From assembly GCF_003986935.1 (NCBI RefSeq), contig NZ_RJZE01000007.1, positions 186,001 through 250,000 of the forward strand: a stretch of DNA of 64,000 nt. The letters run 5' to 3'. Below the pieces are notes generated by a model that did no database searches, was not told the origin of the DNA, and was given only the letters and a program-made list of their open reading frames with translations. Below, piece by piece: positions 8,902-18,649 of the stretch (the first letter of the stretch is position 1; each line of letters begins with the position of its first letter). Both the position numbers and the translations under genes were made by a program. This stretch comes from Paraburkholderia kururiensis JCM 10599 = LMG 19447. GTDB lineage: Bacteria > Pseudomonadota > Gammaproteobacteria > Burkholderiales > Burkholderiaceae.

Positions 8902-9547
8902 TGCCGGATGGGATGTCGGATGGGATGTCGGGCGAACAGGTGCGTTGGTGAACAGTTGGCCGCGCTGCTGGCTCTTGGCCTACGAGCGCCCAGGTAACCC
9001 GCTACCGGACAGACGCCGCGGTCCCCGCGCACCGCCTCAACACGTCCCACGTTCCACGTTTCTCGCGCCGCCGAACTTCGGTTCCGGCGGCGTTTCGGCG
9101 GGTATTGATCTGCATCGCTTCAAATCGGCGATGCTCCCTCTGTTCTTGCGCTTCGCCGTACGCCGTGCGGCTCTTCGCGCAATGTCCTTGGCTGCCGCAA
9201 GGCCCGTGTCCATACTCGTAGACGTCGTTGCCGGCGTCGTCAGCACTTCTTTGCGTTCCCGGTCGCCTGACGTAGACAACGTCGTCTACGAATCGGGACG
9301 AACGCGCAAGGACCGCGCGTAAAACGCACACCGAAGCCACCCGCAACGCACGACCGCGCGCCCGCGCTCGCGCGCGAGTCCGACGGTCACGCCCGTGGTC
9401 TCGCGTCTGCGCCGCGTGGCGCATGCCGTATGAATACCGCGGCTCCTCGTAGGCGCAGAACGTGCATTCCCGCGTCGGCCTGCTGGCATGGCGTTCCGGA
9501 TAGAAGAGCATAGAAGACACAACAAACCTTCGAGCATGGAGACGACG
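8902..9547. other. Intergenic region of about 650 bp with a tandem repeat and a palindrome
   Basis: No gene is supported on either strand; a very long minus-strand open frame that crosses it is antisense to the next gene. The region contains CGGATGGGATGT twice in tandem (8905-8928) and an operator-like palindrome at 9271-9290 with a further half-site at 9217-9223. Confidence 0.6.
9271..9290. promoter_or_regulatory. Operator-like palindrome CGTAGAC-N6-GTCTACG
   Basis: The site has perfect 7-bp arms and an ACGT core with one mismatch. A further copy of the half-site CGTAGAC is at 9217-9223, where CGTAGACGTCGTTG pairs (13 of 14) with 9277-9290. It lies 257 bp before the hydroxybutyrate oligomer hydrolase start. 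Binding by a dimeric regulator is an inference; I do not recognise the consensus. Confidence 0.4.
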
Positions 9548-11674
9548 ATGACACGCACCTTGCCGTTCCGACCGACCTTTGCGCCGCGTTTCACCTACGC
9601 AGCATGGATGCTCGCCGCGCTCGCGGCGTGCCACGGCACGAGCAGCGGCAGCTCGGGTCCGCAGACCAACGCGCTGCCCGCCTTCGTGGCGGGCAGCGTG
9701 CGCATCACGAGCTACGACGGCAACACCGACGACCTGCTCACCGCCGGTCTCGGCAAGACGGGCATCGGCTCGTCCACGGCGCCCGCGTTCGCGAATCCGT
9801 CGAGCCCCACCGCCGCGGAGCTGCGGCGCCTCGCGATCTGGTCGAACTACCGCGCGCTCGTCGATATGTCGGCGAACGGCGGCTACGGACGCTTCTGGGG
9901 GCCCAACGTCGACCTGAACGGCAACGACACGCTCGGCGAAGGCAAGATCGCCGGCACCGAATACCTCGCCTACGCCGACGACGGCAGCGGCACGCAAAAC
10001 GTGAGCCTTCTCGTGCAGGTGCCCGCGAGCTTCGACGCCAACCATCCGTGCATCGTCACGGCCACGTCGTCGGGCTCGCGCGGCGTGTATGGCGCGATCT
10101 CGGCGGCGGGCGAGTGGGGCCTCAAGCGCGGCTGCGCCGTGGCCTACACCGACAAGGGCACGGGCAACGGCGCCCATGAACTCGCGACCGATACGGTCAC
10201 GCTCATCGACGGCACCGTGGCGAGCGCAAGCGCCGCGGGGCGGTTGAGTCTCTTCACCGCGAACGTGCCGGCCGCGACGCTCGCCACCTTCAACCAGACG
10301 TTCCCGTACCGCTACGCCTTCAAGCACGCGCATTCGCAGCAGAACCCCGAACAGAGCTGGGGCAAGGACACGCTCGAAGCCGTGCAGTTCGCCTACTGGG
10401 CGCTCAACCAGCAGTTCGCGCCGGTGGTCGCCGGCTCGCAGCACGGCGTGCGCTACCAGCCGGGCAGCGTGACGACGATTGCGGCGTCCGTGAGCAATGG
10501 CGGGGGCGCGTCGATCGAGGCCGCCGAAGAAGACACGCAGGGCTGGATTACCGCGGTCGTGGTGGGCGAACCGCAGGTCAACGTGGCCATGAACGCGGGC
10601 ACGCAGGTGCAGGAAGGCGGCGCGCCGATCAGTGCGGCAGGCAAGCCGCTTGCCGACTACATGACGCTCGCGAACCTGCTCGAGCCGTGCGCGGCGGCCG
10701 CGAGCCAGCTGGCCACGGCGCCGTATCTGAGCGGCTTGCCGCTTGCCACCACGCAGTCGATCCGCTCGGCGCGCTGCGCTTCGCTTGCGGCGGGCGGCGT
10801 GATCAGCGGCGGCGATCTGCAAAGCCAGGCCGCGAGCGCACTCGCGCAACTGCACGCAGCGGGCTACGAGAGCGACTCCGATTTCCTGCAGGCGCCCATG
10901 TGGGACTCGCAGGCGGTGCCCGCGGTGGCCGTGACCTACGCGAACGCGTACACGCGCGCGAGCGTCACCGACAACCTCTGCGCCTTCAGCTTCGGCGCCA
11001 CGAGTGCGACCGGCGCGACGGGTGCGGCGGGCGTGGCGCCGGCCGTCTCGCCGATGTCCACCGTCTTCGGCCTCGGCAACGGCGTGCCGCCCACAGACGG
11101 CATCAACCTCGTCTACAACAACGGCAGTGCGGGCGCCGCGGACCACCGGCTCGCCACCTCGGACGCGAGCTATACCGGCGCGCTTTGTCTGCGGCAACTC
11201 TGGACCAACGGCAACGCGACGATGGCCGCGAGCGTGGCGGCGATCCGCGTGAACGGCGACCTGCACGGCAAGCCGGCCATCATCGTGCAGGGACGCAGCG
11301 ACGCGCTCGTGCCCGTGAACCACGCCTCGCGCGCGTACCTCGCGCAGAACAGTTTCGCGGAAGGCAAACGCAGCCAGCTCTCGTTCTACGAAGTGACGAA
11401 CGGCCAGCACTTCGACGCGTCCCTGCCCATCGCGGGCTTCGATACGCGCTTCATTCCCGTGCACTACTACAACCTGCAGGCGCTGAATCTCATGTGGAAC
11501 CATCTGAAGAGCGGCGCGCCGCTGCCGCCGTCGCAGGTGGTGCGCACGGTGCCGCGCGGCGGCACGCCGGGCCAGGCGCCGGCGCTCACCACGGCCAATC
11601 TGCCGGCGATTGCGGCGGACCCGGGCGCGAACGTGATCAGCGTGAACGGCGGCGTGGTGAACGTGCCGCAGTAA
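9548..11674 (+). CDS. Secreted D-(-)-3-hydroxybutyrate oligomer hydrolase, lipoprotein
   Basis: The enzyme hydrolyses 3-hydroxybutyrate oligomers released from polyhydroxybutyrate. ATG 9548 has GGAG 6 nt upstream; an alternative ATG at 9536 is less well placed. The 708-residue product has a lipoprotein-type signal ending LAALAAC (Cys28). Family landmarks are the start of the mature domain (SVRITSYDGNTDDLLTAGLGKTGI), the nucleophile-elbow-like SVSNGGGASIEAAEED near residue 320, and GRSDALVPVNHASRAY plus YEVTNGQHFDA near the end, which would carry the other catalytic residues. Length fits the family (about 700). It stands alone with a hairpin after the stop. A role in using external PHB breakdown products is likely. 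Confidence 0.9.
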   Translation: MTRTLPFRPTFAPRFTYAAWMLAALAACHGTSSGSSGPQTNALPAFVAGSVRITSYDGNTDDLLTAGLGKTGIGSSTAPAFANPSSPTAAELRRLAIWSNYRALVDMSANGGYGRFWGPNVDLNGNDTLGEGKIAGTEYLAYADDGSGTQNVSLLVQVPASFDANHPCIVTATSSGSRGVYGAISAAGEWGLKRGCAVAYTDKGTGNGAHELATDTVTLIDGTVASASAAGRLSLFTANVPAATLATFNQTFPYRYAFKHAHSQQNPEQSWGKDTLEAVQFAYWALNQQFAPVVAGSQHGVRYQPGSVTTIAASVSNGGGASIEAAEEDTQGWITAVVVGEPQVNVAMNAGTQVQEGGAPISAAGKPLADYMTLANLLEPCAAAASQLATAPYLSGLPLATTQSIRSARCASLAAGGVISGGDLQSQAASALAQLHAAGYESDSDFLQAPMWDSQAVPAVAVTYANAYTRASVTDNLCAFSFGATSATGATGAAGVAPAVSPMSTVFGLGNGVPPTDGINLVYNNGSAGAADHRLATSDASYTGALCLRQLWTNGNATMAASVAAIRVNGDLHGKPAIIVQGRSDALVPVNHASRAYLAQNSFAEGKRSQLSFYEVTNGQHFDASLPIAGFDTRFIPVHYYNLQALNLMWNHLKSGAPLPPSQVVRTVPRGGTPGQAPALTTANLPAIAADPGANVISVNGGVVNVPQ

Positions 11675-11708
11675 GGCGGGGCGCGTGTTCAGGGGACGCG
11701 CCCGCGAT

Positions 11709-11730
11709 GCCGGGCTAGATATGGCCCGGC
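11709..11730 (+). terminator. Hairpin after the hydroxybutyrate oligomer hydrolase gene
   Basis: GCCGGGC (11709-11715) and GCCCGGC (11724-11730) form a perfect 7-bp stem with an 8-nt loop, 35 bp past the stop codon. There is no U-run after it, so termination efficiency is uncertain. Confidence 0.45.
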
Positions 11731-11735
11731 GACGA

Positions 11736-11790
11736 TTCAGCGAGGGTTCAGCGAGGGTTCAGCGAGGGCACGGCGAAGATTCAGCGAAGG
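11736..11790. repeat. 11-bp tandem repeat TTCAGCGAGGG x3 plus a diverged copy
   Basis: Exact copies are at 11736-11746, 11747-11757 and 11758-11768, and a diverged copy TTCAGCGAAGG is at 11780-11790. It is intergenic. The unit length of 11 bp is near one helical turn. Confidence 0.75.
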
Positions 11791-11949
11791 TTCAACGCGG
11801 CTGCAACGTCGTTTCACCGAAAGCTCAGTGTGCGTGCTGACACACAACTTTCCCTGTCGGCGGTGTAGCGTGTGCGGGTGCGCGTCGGGAACGCTGCCGG
11901 CAGCAGCGACGTGCACACGAGAACGCGAGGCGAGCGCGAGGTGAGCGAA

Positions 11950-12195
11950 ATGAGACACCTGACCTACACCGACCTGCCCATCGGCGACCGGGCCGCTTTC
12001 GAGCTGGTGTGCGCGCGGCACGGCTTCGCGCCGGCGCACTTCGACGTGACGGGCGACGAAGATCCGTTCGACGCCGCGCATGGGTCGCTCGTGACCGTGC
12101 GCCGCGGCGGCTGGGCGCAGTCGTATCGAATGGATACCGGCGGGCAGTGGGTGCGCCAGTTCGAAACCGACCTGAACTGCCGGTTCTTCCGCTGA
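11950..12195 (+). CDS. Small hypothetical protein (81 residues)
   Basis: The product begins MRHLTYTDLPIGDRAAFELVC and is acidic and aromatic-rich, with DVTGDEDPFDAAHGSLVTVRRGG in outline and a C-terminus QFETDLNCRFFR. There is no signal peptide or membrane segment. ATG 11950 was chosen because a GAGGTGAG stretch lies just upstream; GTG 11941 would add three residues. I do not recognise a family. The codon bias and amino-acid balance look like a real gene rather than a shadow. The convergent TauE-like gene ends about 100 bp away. Confidence 0.6.
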   Translation: MRHLTYTDLPIGDRAAFELVCARHGFAPAHFDVTGDEDPFDAAHGSLVTVRRGGWAQSYRMDTGGQWVRQFETDLNCRFFR

Positions 12196-12298
12196 ACAGC
12201 GGGCGCCAGAGCGCTCGCCGGACGAAAGCTGAACGTTGAGATCGCCTTGCCGAGACGGCAGGCGTTCGGGCTGACCCGAGGCTAATCGAGGCTGGCGA

Positions 12299-13087
12299 TC
12301 AGGCCAGCACCAGCCGCACGCCCACGAGCGTGAGTGTGGCCGCGAGCAGATTGCGCAGCAGCGCTTCGGGCGCACGCGAAGCGAGCAGGCTGCCAATCAC
12401 GATGCCCGGCAGCGACCCCGTCAGCAGCGAGAGCAGCAGCGACCAGTTCACCGACCCCAGCAGCCAGTGTCCCGCGCCTGCAAGCAGCGTGAGCGGCACT
12501 GCGTGCGCGATGTCCGAGCCCACGATGCGCGAGACAGGCAGCGCGGGATAGAGCAGCAACAGCACCGTCACGCCGATCGCGCCCGCGCCTACCGACGTGA
12601 GCGTCACCAGCGCCCCCAGCACCGCGCCCGTCACGATGGTGAGCGTCATGGTGCGCGCCTGCGTCTGCTCCTTGCGATGCCGTGCCGCGAACGCGGCGAG
12701 CTGTGGGCGGAACACGAGCGCCGTCGCCGTGATGAGGAGCGCCGCGCCCAGCACCATCTGGATCAGTTGGCTGCCGTGCGGCGTATCCATGCCGTAGCGA
12801 TGCAGCAGGAGCAGCGTGATCGTGGCCGCCGGCACGCTGCCCGCGGCGAGCCGCAGCGTCACGAGCCAGTCCACCGATCCCTTGAGCCCGTGCACGAGCG
12901 TGCCCGCCGTTTTCGTCGCCGATGCGTAGAGCAGGTCGGTGCCCACCGCCGCCGCCGGATGAATGCCGAACAGCAGCACGAGAATCGGCGTCATCAGCGA
13001 ACCCCCGCCCACGCCTGTCAGGCCGACGAGAAAGCCGACGCAAAGGCCGGAGAGCGAGTAGAGCAGGTCGATATGAGGTAATGACAT
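12299..13087 (-). CDS. TauE/SafE-family membrane transporter
   Basis: This is a 262-residue inner-membrane protein with about eight hydrophobic segments. The family signature appears in both halves: GLCVGFLVGLTGVGGGSLMTP near residue 14 with AVGTDLLYASATKTAGTLVH, and GALVTLTSVGAGAIGVTVL with IVGSDIAHAVPLTLLAG in the second half. Family members export sulfite, sulfoacetate or related organosulfur anions. No sulfur gene is next to it, so the substrate is open. The neighbouring rarD gene is divergent, with 230 bp between the starts. Confidence 0.9.
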   Translation of the reverse strand: MSLPHIDLLYSLSGLCVGFLVGLTGVGGGSLMTPILVLLFGIHPAAAVGTDLLYASATKTAGTLVHGLKGSVDWLVTLRLAAGSVPAATITLLLLHRYGMDTPHGSQLIQMVLGAALLITATALVFRPQLAAFAARHRKEQTQARTMTLTIVTGAVLGALVTLTSVGAGAIGVTVLLLLYPALPVSRIVGSDIAHAVPLTLLAGAGHWLLGSVNWSLLLSLLTGSLPGIVIGSLLASRAPEALLRNLLAATLTLVGVRLVLA

Positions 13088-13317
13088 CGCTGGGTGGACC
13101 TTTGCGGCTTCCTTGGGCGTTCCCGGTTGTGAGGCTTGCGCGAGGCTTCCCCCGGAGGGGACGAGCTGCCCGGGCCTTCATGGACAGCAGCCGGTGCGGA
13201 CGGCAAAATCCGATATTGTCGCAAAAACGGGCGCAGCTGCCTCCAAAGGCGCCTGGCACCGTATCGCGCCGCGCCTGTCTTTGCCACTGCCCGCCTCTCG
13301 CACCCACATAACAATCA

Positions 13318-14208
13318 ATGAATCCCGGCATTCTCTACGCACTGCTCGCCTTCACGCTCTGGGGCCTCTTTCCGGTCTACTTCAAGACGCTGCATCAGAT
13401 CGGCGCGCTCGAAATGCTCGCGCACCGCATGGCGTGGTCGCTGCTCTTTCTCGTGGCCGTGCTCACCGTGCGGCAGCAGTGGCGCTGGCTCGGGCCCGTG
13501 CTGCGCGACCGGCCGCTCGTCGCGCGCTTCGCGGCGAGTGCGGTGCTGCTCTCGGCGAACTGGGGCATCTATATCTGGGCCGTGAACGCCGACCATATCG
13601 TGGACGCGAGCCTTGGCTACTTCATCAATCCGCTCATCAACGTGCTGTTCGGCCTCGTGTTTCTCGGCGAGCGGCTGCGTCGCGGGCAGTGGCTCGCCGT
13701 GGCGATCGCGGGCGTGGGCGTGGTGTGGCTCACGTGGCAGAACGGGCATCCGCCATGGATCAGCCTCGCGCTCGGCTTCACGTTCGCGGGCTATGGGCTC
13801 TTGCGCAAGACGGCGAAGCTCGGCGCGCTGGAAGGCCTGACGCTGGAGACCATCCTGCTCTTTCCGGTGGCGCTGCTGTATCTGCTGTGGCTTGCCTCGC
13901 GCGGCGCCAACGGCTTCGCCGCCGCGCCGTTCGGCGTGCAACTGCTGCTCGCGGCGGCCGGTCCCATCACGGCGATTCCGCTGCTGCTCTTCGCGGCGGG
14001 CGCGCGGCGCATTCCGTTTTCAATGCTCGGTCTCATCCAGTACGTGACGCCCACGCTGCAACTGCTGCTCGGCGTGCTGCTGTATGGCGAACCCTTCGGC
14101 CGCGTGCAACTGATCGGCTACGGCGCGATCTGGTTCGCGCTCGCCGTCTATTCGCTCGAAGGGCTGTGGCAGGCCACGTGGCGGCGGCCGCAGCGCAGCA
14201 CGCCCTAG
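13318..14208 (+). CDS. rarD: RarD-type EamA transporter
   Basis: This 296-residue membrane protein of the drug/metabolite transporter superfamily has ten predicted helices. The N-terminus MNPGILYALLAFTLWGLFPV is characteristic of RarD, followed by EMLAHRMAWSLLF, LSANWGIYIWAVN and SLGYFINPLINVLFG. The second half contains SMLGLIQYVTPTLQLLLGVL. RarD was first linked to chloramphenicol sensitivity; the physiological substrate is unknown. It is apparently monocistronic. Confidence 0.92.
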   Translation: MNPGILYALLAFTLWGLFPVYFKTLHQIGALEMLAHRMAWSLLFLVAVLTVRQQWRWLGPVLRDRPLVARFAASAVLLSANWGIYIWAVNADHIVDASLGYFINPLINVLFGLVFLGERLRRGQWLAVAIAGVGVVWLTWQNGHPPWISLALGFTFAGYGLLRKTAKLGALEGLTLETILLFPVALLYLLWLASRGANGFAAAPFGVQLLLAAAGPITAIPLLLFAAGARRIPFSMLGLIQYVTPTLQLLLGVLLYGEPFGRVQLIGYGAIWFALAVYSLEGLWQATWRRPQRSTP

Positions 14209-14334
14209 AGTCTGTGCCCGATGTGAACCGGCCCTAGCCTGATTCTGTGTATTTCATGCCTGTTCCTGTGGATGCGAAGCTGCGCGCTGGCAATGCGCGT
14301 CGAAATGCGCAATCCTGATGCGCTTCATCGCATA

Positions 14335-14398
14335 ACGACACAACCCGCGACACAACTCGCGAGATAGCCCGCGACACAATCCGCGAGACAACGAGCGC
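14335..14398. repeat. Degenerate short repeats built on CGCGACACAA
   Basis: Between rarD and the molybdoenzyme genes, variants of CGACACAACCCGCGA, CGACACAACTCGCGAGA and CGACACAATCCGCGAGA follow one another in roughly 15-25 bp steps. Function unknown; it resembles the other short repeat arrays in this window. Confidence 0.55.
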
Positions 14399-14439
14399 GC
14401 CGCATGCGTTGCTCATACGGTCCACCCACAGGAGCGGTC

Positions 14440-14898
14440 ATGATCCATCTCATCGTCAACGACCAACCTCGCACTTTCGAGGGCGACCCCGCGATGCCGC
14501 TTCTCTGGTATCTGCGTGACGAAGCCGGCCTCACCGGCACCAAATTCGGCTGCGGCATGGCGCTGTGCGGCGCATGCACGGTGCATCTGGACGGCGCGCC
14601 CATCCGCTCGTGCGTGACGCCCGTGAGCGCCGCCGACGGCCGCCACATCACCACCATCGAAGCCATTGGCGCCACGCCGGCCGGCAAGGCCGTGCAGGAG
14701 GCCTGGCAGAAGATCGACGTCGTGCAGTGCGGCTACTGCCAGTCCGGCCAGATCATGAGCGCGAGCGCGCTGCTTGCGCAGAACGAGCGGCCGACCGACG
14801 CCGACATTGACGCCGCGATGAACGGCAACGTCTGCCGCTGCGCGACTTACGTGCGCATTCGCGCGGCGATCCACGAGGCGGCGGGCACGCTGGGCTGA
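14440..14898 (+). CDS. [2Fe-2S] subunit of an isoquinoline-1-oxidoreductase-type molybdenum hydroxylase
   Basis: This 152-residue electron-transfer subunit of a xanthine-oxidase-family enzyme carries a plant-type ferredoxin cluster motif [15 protein letters not shown] with a later Cys (RSC). A second, helical cluster domain has CGYCQSGQ near residue 99 and the CRC near residue 132 ([14 protein letters not shown]). ATG 14440 follows CAGGAG at 14429-14434. It forms an operon with the large subunit 100 bp downstream. The pair lacks an FAD subunit, as in IorAB-like enzymes that pass electrons to a membrane cytochrome or quinone. IorA-like is the best family name; the substrate is unknown. Confidence 0.92.
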   Translation: MIHLIVNDQPRTFEGDPAMPLLWYLRDEAGLTGTKFGCGMALCGACTVHLDGAPIRSCVTPVSAADGRHITTIEAIGATPAGKAVQEAWQKIDVVQCGYCQSGQIMSASALLAQNERPTDADIDAAMNGNVCRCATYVRIRAAIHEAAGTLG

Positions 14899-14998
14899 AC
14901 CGCGTGATCGAGCCTCGTGCTCGAACTCGATACGCCGCGAAGCGAACCGCTGAACGAGCATCCGAACGAACGAAGCAGCCCATCCGTAGGGGACGACG

Positions 14999-17377
14999 AT
15001 GAAACGCGATAACCCCCGGCATCTGGCCGCGCGCGACGCGAGCCTTGCCACCATTTCCCATGCAACCGTAGACGCCGCCGATGCCGCGCCTGGCGTCGTG
15101 CTCAACGTGAGCCGCCGCGGCTTCATGAAGCAGGCGGGCGGCCTCGCGCTGGGCGTGTGTCTCGCGCCGCTCGCCGGCGCCGCAACTGCCGCAGGCGCCG
15201 CGACGCCGAAGGCCGCAGCCGCCGCATCCGCAACGGCAGTCAACGCCGCCGCCAACGCAGCCGCCAGCCACGCCGCCTTCGTGCCCAACGCCTTCATTCG
15301 CATCGATACGGACGGCACGGTGAGCGTCGTATCGAAGCATCTCGAGATGGGGCAGGGCACCTTCACCGGTCTCGCCACGCTCGCCGCGGAAGAACTCGAT
15401 GCCGACTGGAGCAAGGTGAAGGTGGTGGCCGCGCCCGCGGACCGTGAGCGCTACAGCAACCTCGCCTTCGGCAAGATGAAGTTCCAGGGCACGGGCGGCA
15501 GCACGGCAATGGCCGCGTCGTGGCAGCAGATGCGCAAGGCCGGCGCGACCGCGCGCGCCATGCTCGTGAGCGCGGCGGCCGAGCGCTGGAACGTGCCGGC
15601 GTCGAGCATCACCGTGCGCGAGGGTGTGGTCTCGCACGCCGCGTCGGGCCGCAGCGCCGGTTTCGGCGAACTGGCCGCCGCCGCGGCGAAGGTCACGCCG
15701 CCCGCCGACGTGCCGCTCAAAGACCCGTCGCAGTTCACGCTGATCGGCAAGACCGGCGTGCATCGCAAAGACTCGCCGGCCAAGGTGAACGGCACAGCCG
15801 TCTTCACTCAGGACGTGAAGCTGCCCGGCATGCTGGTGGCGAGCGTGGCGCGTCCGCCGAAGTTCGGCGCCACGGTGAAGCACGTGGATGCGAGCAAGGC
15901 GCGCGCCATTCGCGGCGTGGTGGCGGTGGTGCAGTATCCGGGCACGGGCCACAGCGCGCCCGGCGTGGCGGTGCTCGCGGCGAACACCTGGATTGCGCGT
16001 CAGGGCCGCGACGCGCTGCGTGTCGAGTGGGACGAGAGCCACGCGTTCACGATGGGCACGCAGCAGATGCTCGCGCACTACCGCGAACTCGCGGGCCAGC
16101 CCGCGGATGTCGCGGCCAAACGCGGCGACGTGGACCGCGCACTGCAGCCGGAGGGCGGCGCGAAGATCATCGAGGCCGACTACGTGTTTCCGTATCTGGC
16201 CCATGCGTCGATGGAGCCGATGAACTGCGCGATGCACGTCACGAAGAACCGCTGCGAGATCTGGAACGGCGAGCAATGGCAGACCATGGACCAGATCAAC
16301 GTGGCGCGCGTGCTGGGCCTCGCGCCCGAGCAGGTGGTGATCAACCAGGTCTATGCGGGCGGCAGCTTCGGGCGGCGCGCAAACCCGACCTCGGACTATC
16401 TCTGCGAAACCGCGGCCATCGTGAAGGCCGCGCAGCAGCAGGGCGTGAAAGCGCCCATCAAGCTCGTGTGGATGCGCGAGGACGACATGCGCGCGGGCAG
16501 CTATCGCCCGTTCAACGTGCATCGTCTGCGCGCGGCCGTGAGCAGCAGCGGCGAGCTGACGGGCTGGCATCACCGCATCGTGTGCCAGTCTTTCCTGAAG
16601 GGCTCGGGGCTGGAGGCGTTCATCCAGAACGGTATCGACGGCACGATCGTCGAAGGCGCGGCGGATCTGCCCTATGCCATTCCGAACCTGCGCGTGGAGC
16701 AGCGCATTCCCGAGGACGTCACGGTGCCGGTGCAGTGGTACCGCTCCGTGGGCCACACGCACACGGCTTTCGCAACCGAGACGCTGATCGACGAAGCCGC
16801 GCACGCAGCCGGCAAGGACCCGTATCAATTCCGCCGCGCGTTGCTGACGGAAAGCCCGCGCGAGCGGGGCGTGCTCGACGCGGTAGCGAAAGCGGCCAAC
16901 TGGGACCAGCCGCTTGCGCTGGGTGCAGCGGGCGAGCGGCGCGGACGCGGCATCGCGCTGCAAAAGGCGTTCAACACCTACGTCGCGCAGGTGGCCGAAG
17001 TCACGGTGAAGTCCGACGGCACCTTCAAGGTGAACCGCGTGGTGTGCGCCGTGGACTGCGGCGTCGCCATCAATCCAGACGTGGTGCGTGCGCAGATGGA
17101 AGGCGGCATCGGCTTCGGGCTCGCCATGACGCTCTACGGCGCGATCACGCTCAACGGCGGCGAGGTCGAGCAGTCGAACTTCCACAACTACCGGATGCTG
17201 CGCATCGACGAAATGCCGGCGGTGGAGGTGCATATCGTGCCTTCGGCGGAAGCGCCCACGGGCGTGGGCGAACCCGGCGTGCCGCCCGTCGCGCCCGCGG
17301 TGGCGAATGCGCTCGCGGCGGCCACCGGCGTTCGTATTCGCGAGTTGCCTGTGCGCACGCCGCTCGTGAAGACCTGA
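14999..17377 (+). CDS. Molybdopterin-binding large subunit, IorB-like, Tat-exported
   Basis: The 792-residue catalytic subunit partners the [2Fe-2S] protein upstream. An N-terminal Tat motif [11 protein letters not shown] at residues 38-48 is followed by a hydrophobic stretch, so the complex is probably folded and exported to the periplasm. MoCo motifs include [37 protein letters not shown] and, at the end, [18 protein letters not shown] with the catalytic glutamate. Relatives hydroxylate N-heterocycles or oxidise aldehydes. Residues 68-95 are an Ala-rich linker. The substrate cannot be told from sequence; no catabolic genes are adjacent. Confidence 0.92.
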   Translation: MKRDNPRHLAARDASLATISHATVDAADAAPGVVLNVSRRGFMKQAGGLALGVCLAPLAGAATAAGAATPKAAAAASATAVNAAANAAASHAAFVPNAFIRIDTDGTVSVVSKHLEMGQGTFTGLATLAAEELDADWSKVKVVAAPADRERYSNLAFGKMKFQGTGGSTAMAASWQQMRKAGATARAMLVSAAAERWNVPASSITVREGVVSHAASGRSAGFGELAAAAAKVTPPADVPLKDPSQFTLIGKTGVHRKDSPAKVNGTAVFTQDVKLPGMLVASVARPPKFGATVKHVDASKARAIRGVVAVVQYPGTGHSAPGVAVLAANTWIARQGRDALRVEWDESHAFTMGTQQMLAHYRELAGQPADVAAKRGDVDRALQPEGGAKIIEADYVFPYLAHASMEPMNCAMHVTKNRCEIWNGEQWQTMDQINVARVLGLAPEQVVINQVYAGGSFGRRANPTSDYLCETAAIVKAAQQQGVKAPIKLVWMREDDMRAGSYRPFNVHRLRAAVSSSGELTGWHHRIVCQSFLKGSGLEAFIQNGIDGTIVEGAADLPYAIPNLRVEQRIPEDVTVPVQWYRSVGHTHTAFATETLIDEAAHAAGKDPYQFRRALLTESPRERGVLDAVAKAANWDQPLALGAAGERRGRGIALQKAFNTYVAQVAEVTVKSDGTFKVNRVVCAVDCGVAINPDVVRAQMEGGIGFGLAMTLYGAITLNGGEVEQSNFHNYRMLRIDEMPAVEVHIVPSAEAPTGVGEPGVPPVAPAVANALAAATGVRIRELPVRTPLVKT

Positions 17378-17417
17378 GCGCAACCGGCGCGAGCCGGGAG
17401 GCGGGCGCCGCAAAAGA

Positions 17418-17447
17418 CTCGAACCAGGAAGGCTCGAACCAGGAAGG
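17418..17447. repeat. 15-bp perfect tandem repeat x2
   Basis: CTCGAACCAGGAAGG occurs at 17418-17432 and 17433-17447, directly after the molybdoenzyme operon and before the copper cluster. Function unknown. Confidence 0.8.
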
Positions 17448-17520
17448 CCCGGGCAGCGCCGGCGGGCGGATGGCATAATCGCGGCTGATCGATTCGCCGC
17501 ACGGCGGATCGCTTCTCCGT

Positions 17521-17958
17521 ATGCCTTCCCTCGCCAGCATGCTCAATCGCCTCCAGCGGAAAACCGGCTGTCTGCTCGGATTGCTTGCAATCCTGATGCT
17601 GACGCTCGCGCCTGCCATCTCGCAGATGCGGGCCGCGGCCGGCCGCATGGAGTTCAGCAGCGAAGCGCACACGCGGGCCTTCGATCTCGCGTTGTGCTCG
17701 ACGCAGGCGACGCCGGAGAGCACGGCGCTGCTGCCCGACTCGTCCACGCATTCCGCTTCGCACGGCCTCTTCGCCCATCTGCAGGCATGCGGGTACTGCG
17801 GCTTCTTTGCTCACACGCCGGCCCTGCCCACCGCGCAGGCCATGTTCGTGCTCACCGTGCGCGCCATCGCGCACCGCGTCGCCACCCGCTTCGAAAGTCT
17901 GCGCCGGGCGTTCGCGCTCACTGCCGCGCAGCCTCGCGCCCCTCCTCTCTTCTCGTGA
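17521..17958 (+). CDS. DUF2946 protein (first of two), membrane-associated
   Basis: This 145-residue protein has an N-terminal membrane or signal segment ([19 protein letters not shown]) and the DUF2946 core near residue 85: [20 protein letters not shown]. The Cys-x-x-Cys plus surrounding His residues would suit metal binding. DUF2946 genes are often found in copper-handling operons, and this one opens such a cluster with copC, ycnI, a TonB receptor and a PCu(A)C gene. The biochemical function is unknown. The start was set at ATG 17521, leaving a 25-residue N-region before the hydrophobic core. Confidence 0.85.
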   Translation: MPSLASMLNRLQRKTGCLLGLLAILMLTLAPAISQMRAAAGRMEFSSEAHTRAFDLALCSTQATPESTALLPDSSTHSASHGLFAHLQACGYCGFFAHTPALPTAQAMFVLTVRAIAHRVATRFESLRRAFALTAAQPRAPPLFS

Positions 17959-18251
17959 TCGACTGAATTCGTCGGCTTGTTTTTCGCCGTCGGGTTTCGT
18001 TCGCATTCTTTCGTTTTCGTTCGATATCGCCTCGTGCGGCTTGCCGCCGGTGCCTTGTCTCGCTGGGACGCGTGAGCTTCTGTCGGTCTGCCTTCGTGCG
18101 GGCACAGCGGCTCGCGACCCGATATGCGATGCGGGCACGGCAGGCCCACGCGATGCCTTCGCCTGCGCGATGGCATCGCGCCTGGCGGCTCGCGCGGCGA
18201 TATCGGTTCGCTTTCCGCTTTCCGTTCAATCGTTTCGACCTCAGGTTCATC

Positions 18252-18614
18252 ATGAAAACCGCTTTCTTCGCCCGCGGCCTGGTTGCCGCCTTCGCGCTCG
18301 TCCTCGCCCAGTTCGCCTACGCGCACGCACATCCGAAGCAGCAGACGCCGGCTGCCGGCGCCACCGTCGCGGCGCCTCACGAAGTCGTGATCGTCTTCGA
18401 CGACGCGCTCGAACCCGCCTTCAGTTCCATCGACGTCACCGACGCGCACGGCCAGAGCGTGGCCGCCGCCAAATCGGCGGTGGATGCGGCGAACCACAAG
18501 CGCATGACCGTCGCGCTGCGTGAGCTCGCGCCGGGCCAGTACAGCGTGGCATGGATCGCTCTGGCGGCCGACGGCCATCGCACGCAGGGCCGTTACACGT
18601 TCACGGTGAAGTGA
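18252..18614 (+). CDS. copC: CopC-type periplasmic copper-binding protein
   Basis: The 120-residue precursor has a signal peptide ending in the AYAHAHP region, so the mature protein starts with histidine, the usual first ligand of the CopC copper site. The body shows the family pattern: QTPAAGATVAAPHEVVIVF, then ALAADGHRTQGRYTFTV at the C-terminus, where DGH supplies further ligands. ATG 18252 was chosen because the upstream extension (to 18072) is arginine-rich and lacks family similarity. No CopD membrane partner is present in the cluster, which is unusual for copper import by CopCD and points to a storage or delivery role. Confidence 0.9.
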   Translation: MKTAFFARGLVAAFALVLAQFAYAHAHPKQQTPAAGATVAAPHEVVIVFDDALEPAFSSIDVTDAHGQSVAAAKSAVDAANHKRMTVALRELAPGQYSVAWIALAADGHRTQGRYTFTVK

Positions 18615-18649
18615 CGGCGAAGTGACGCCGATGAACGCCATGCGCGTGC

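Noticed and set aside
9002..11503. 833-codon open frame on the minus strand
   Set aside because: It is antisense to the 3-hydroxybutyrate oligomer hydrolase gene, is Arg/His/Gly-rich and has no family motif. It results from the third-position GC bias.
14753..17476. 907-codon open frame on the minus strand
   Set aside because: It is antisense to the molybdoenzyme large subunit and has no recognisable domain.
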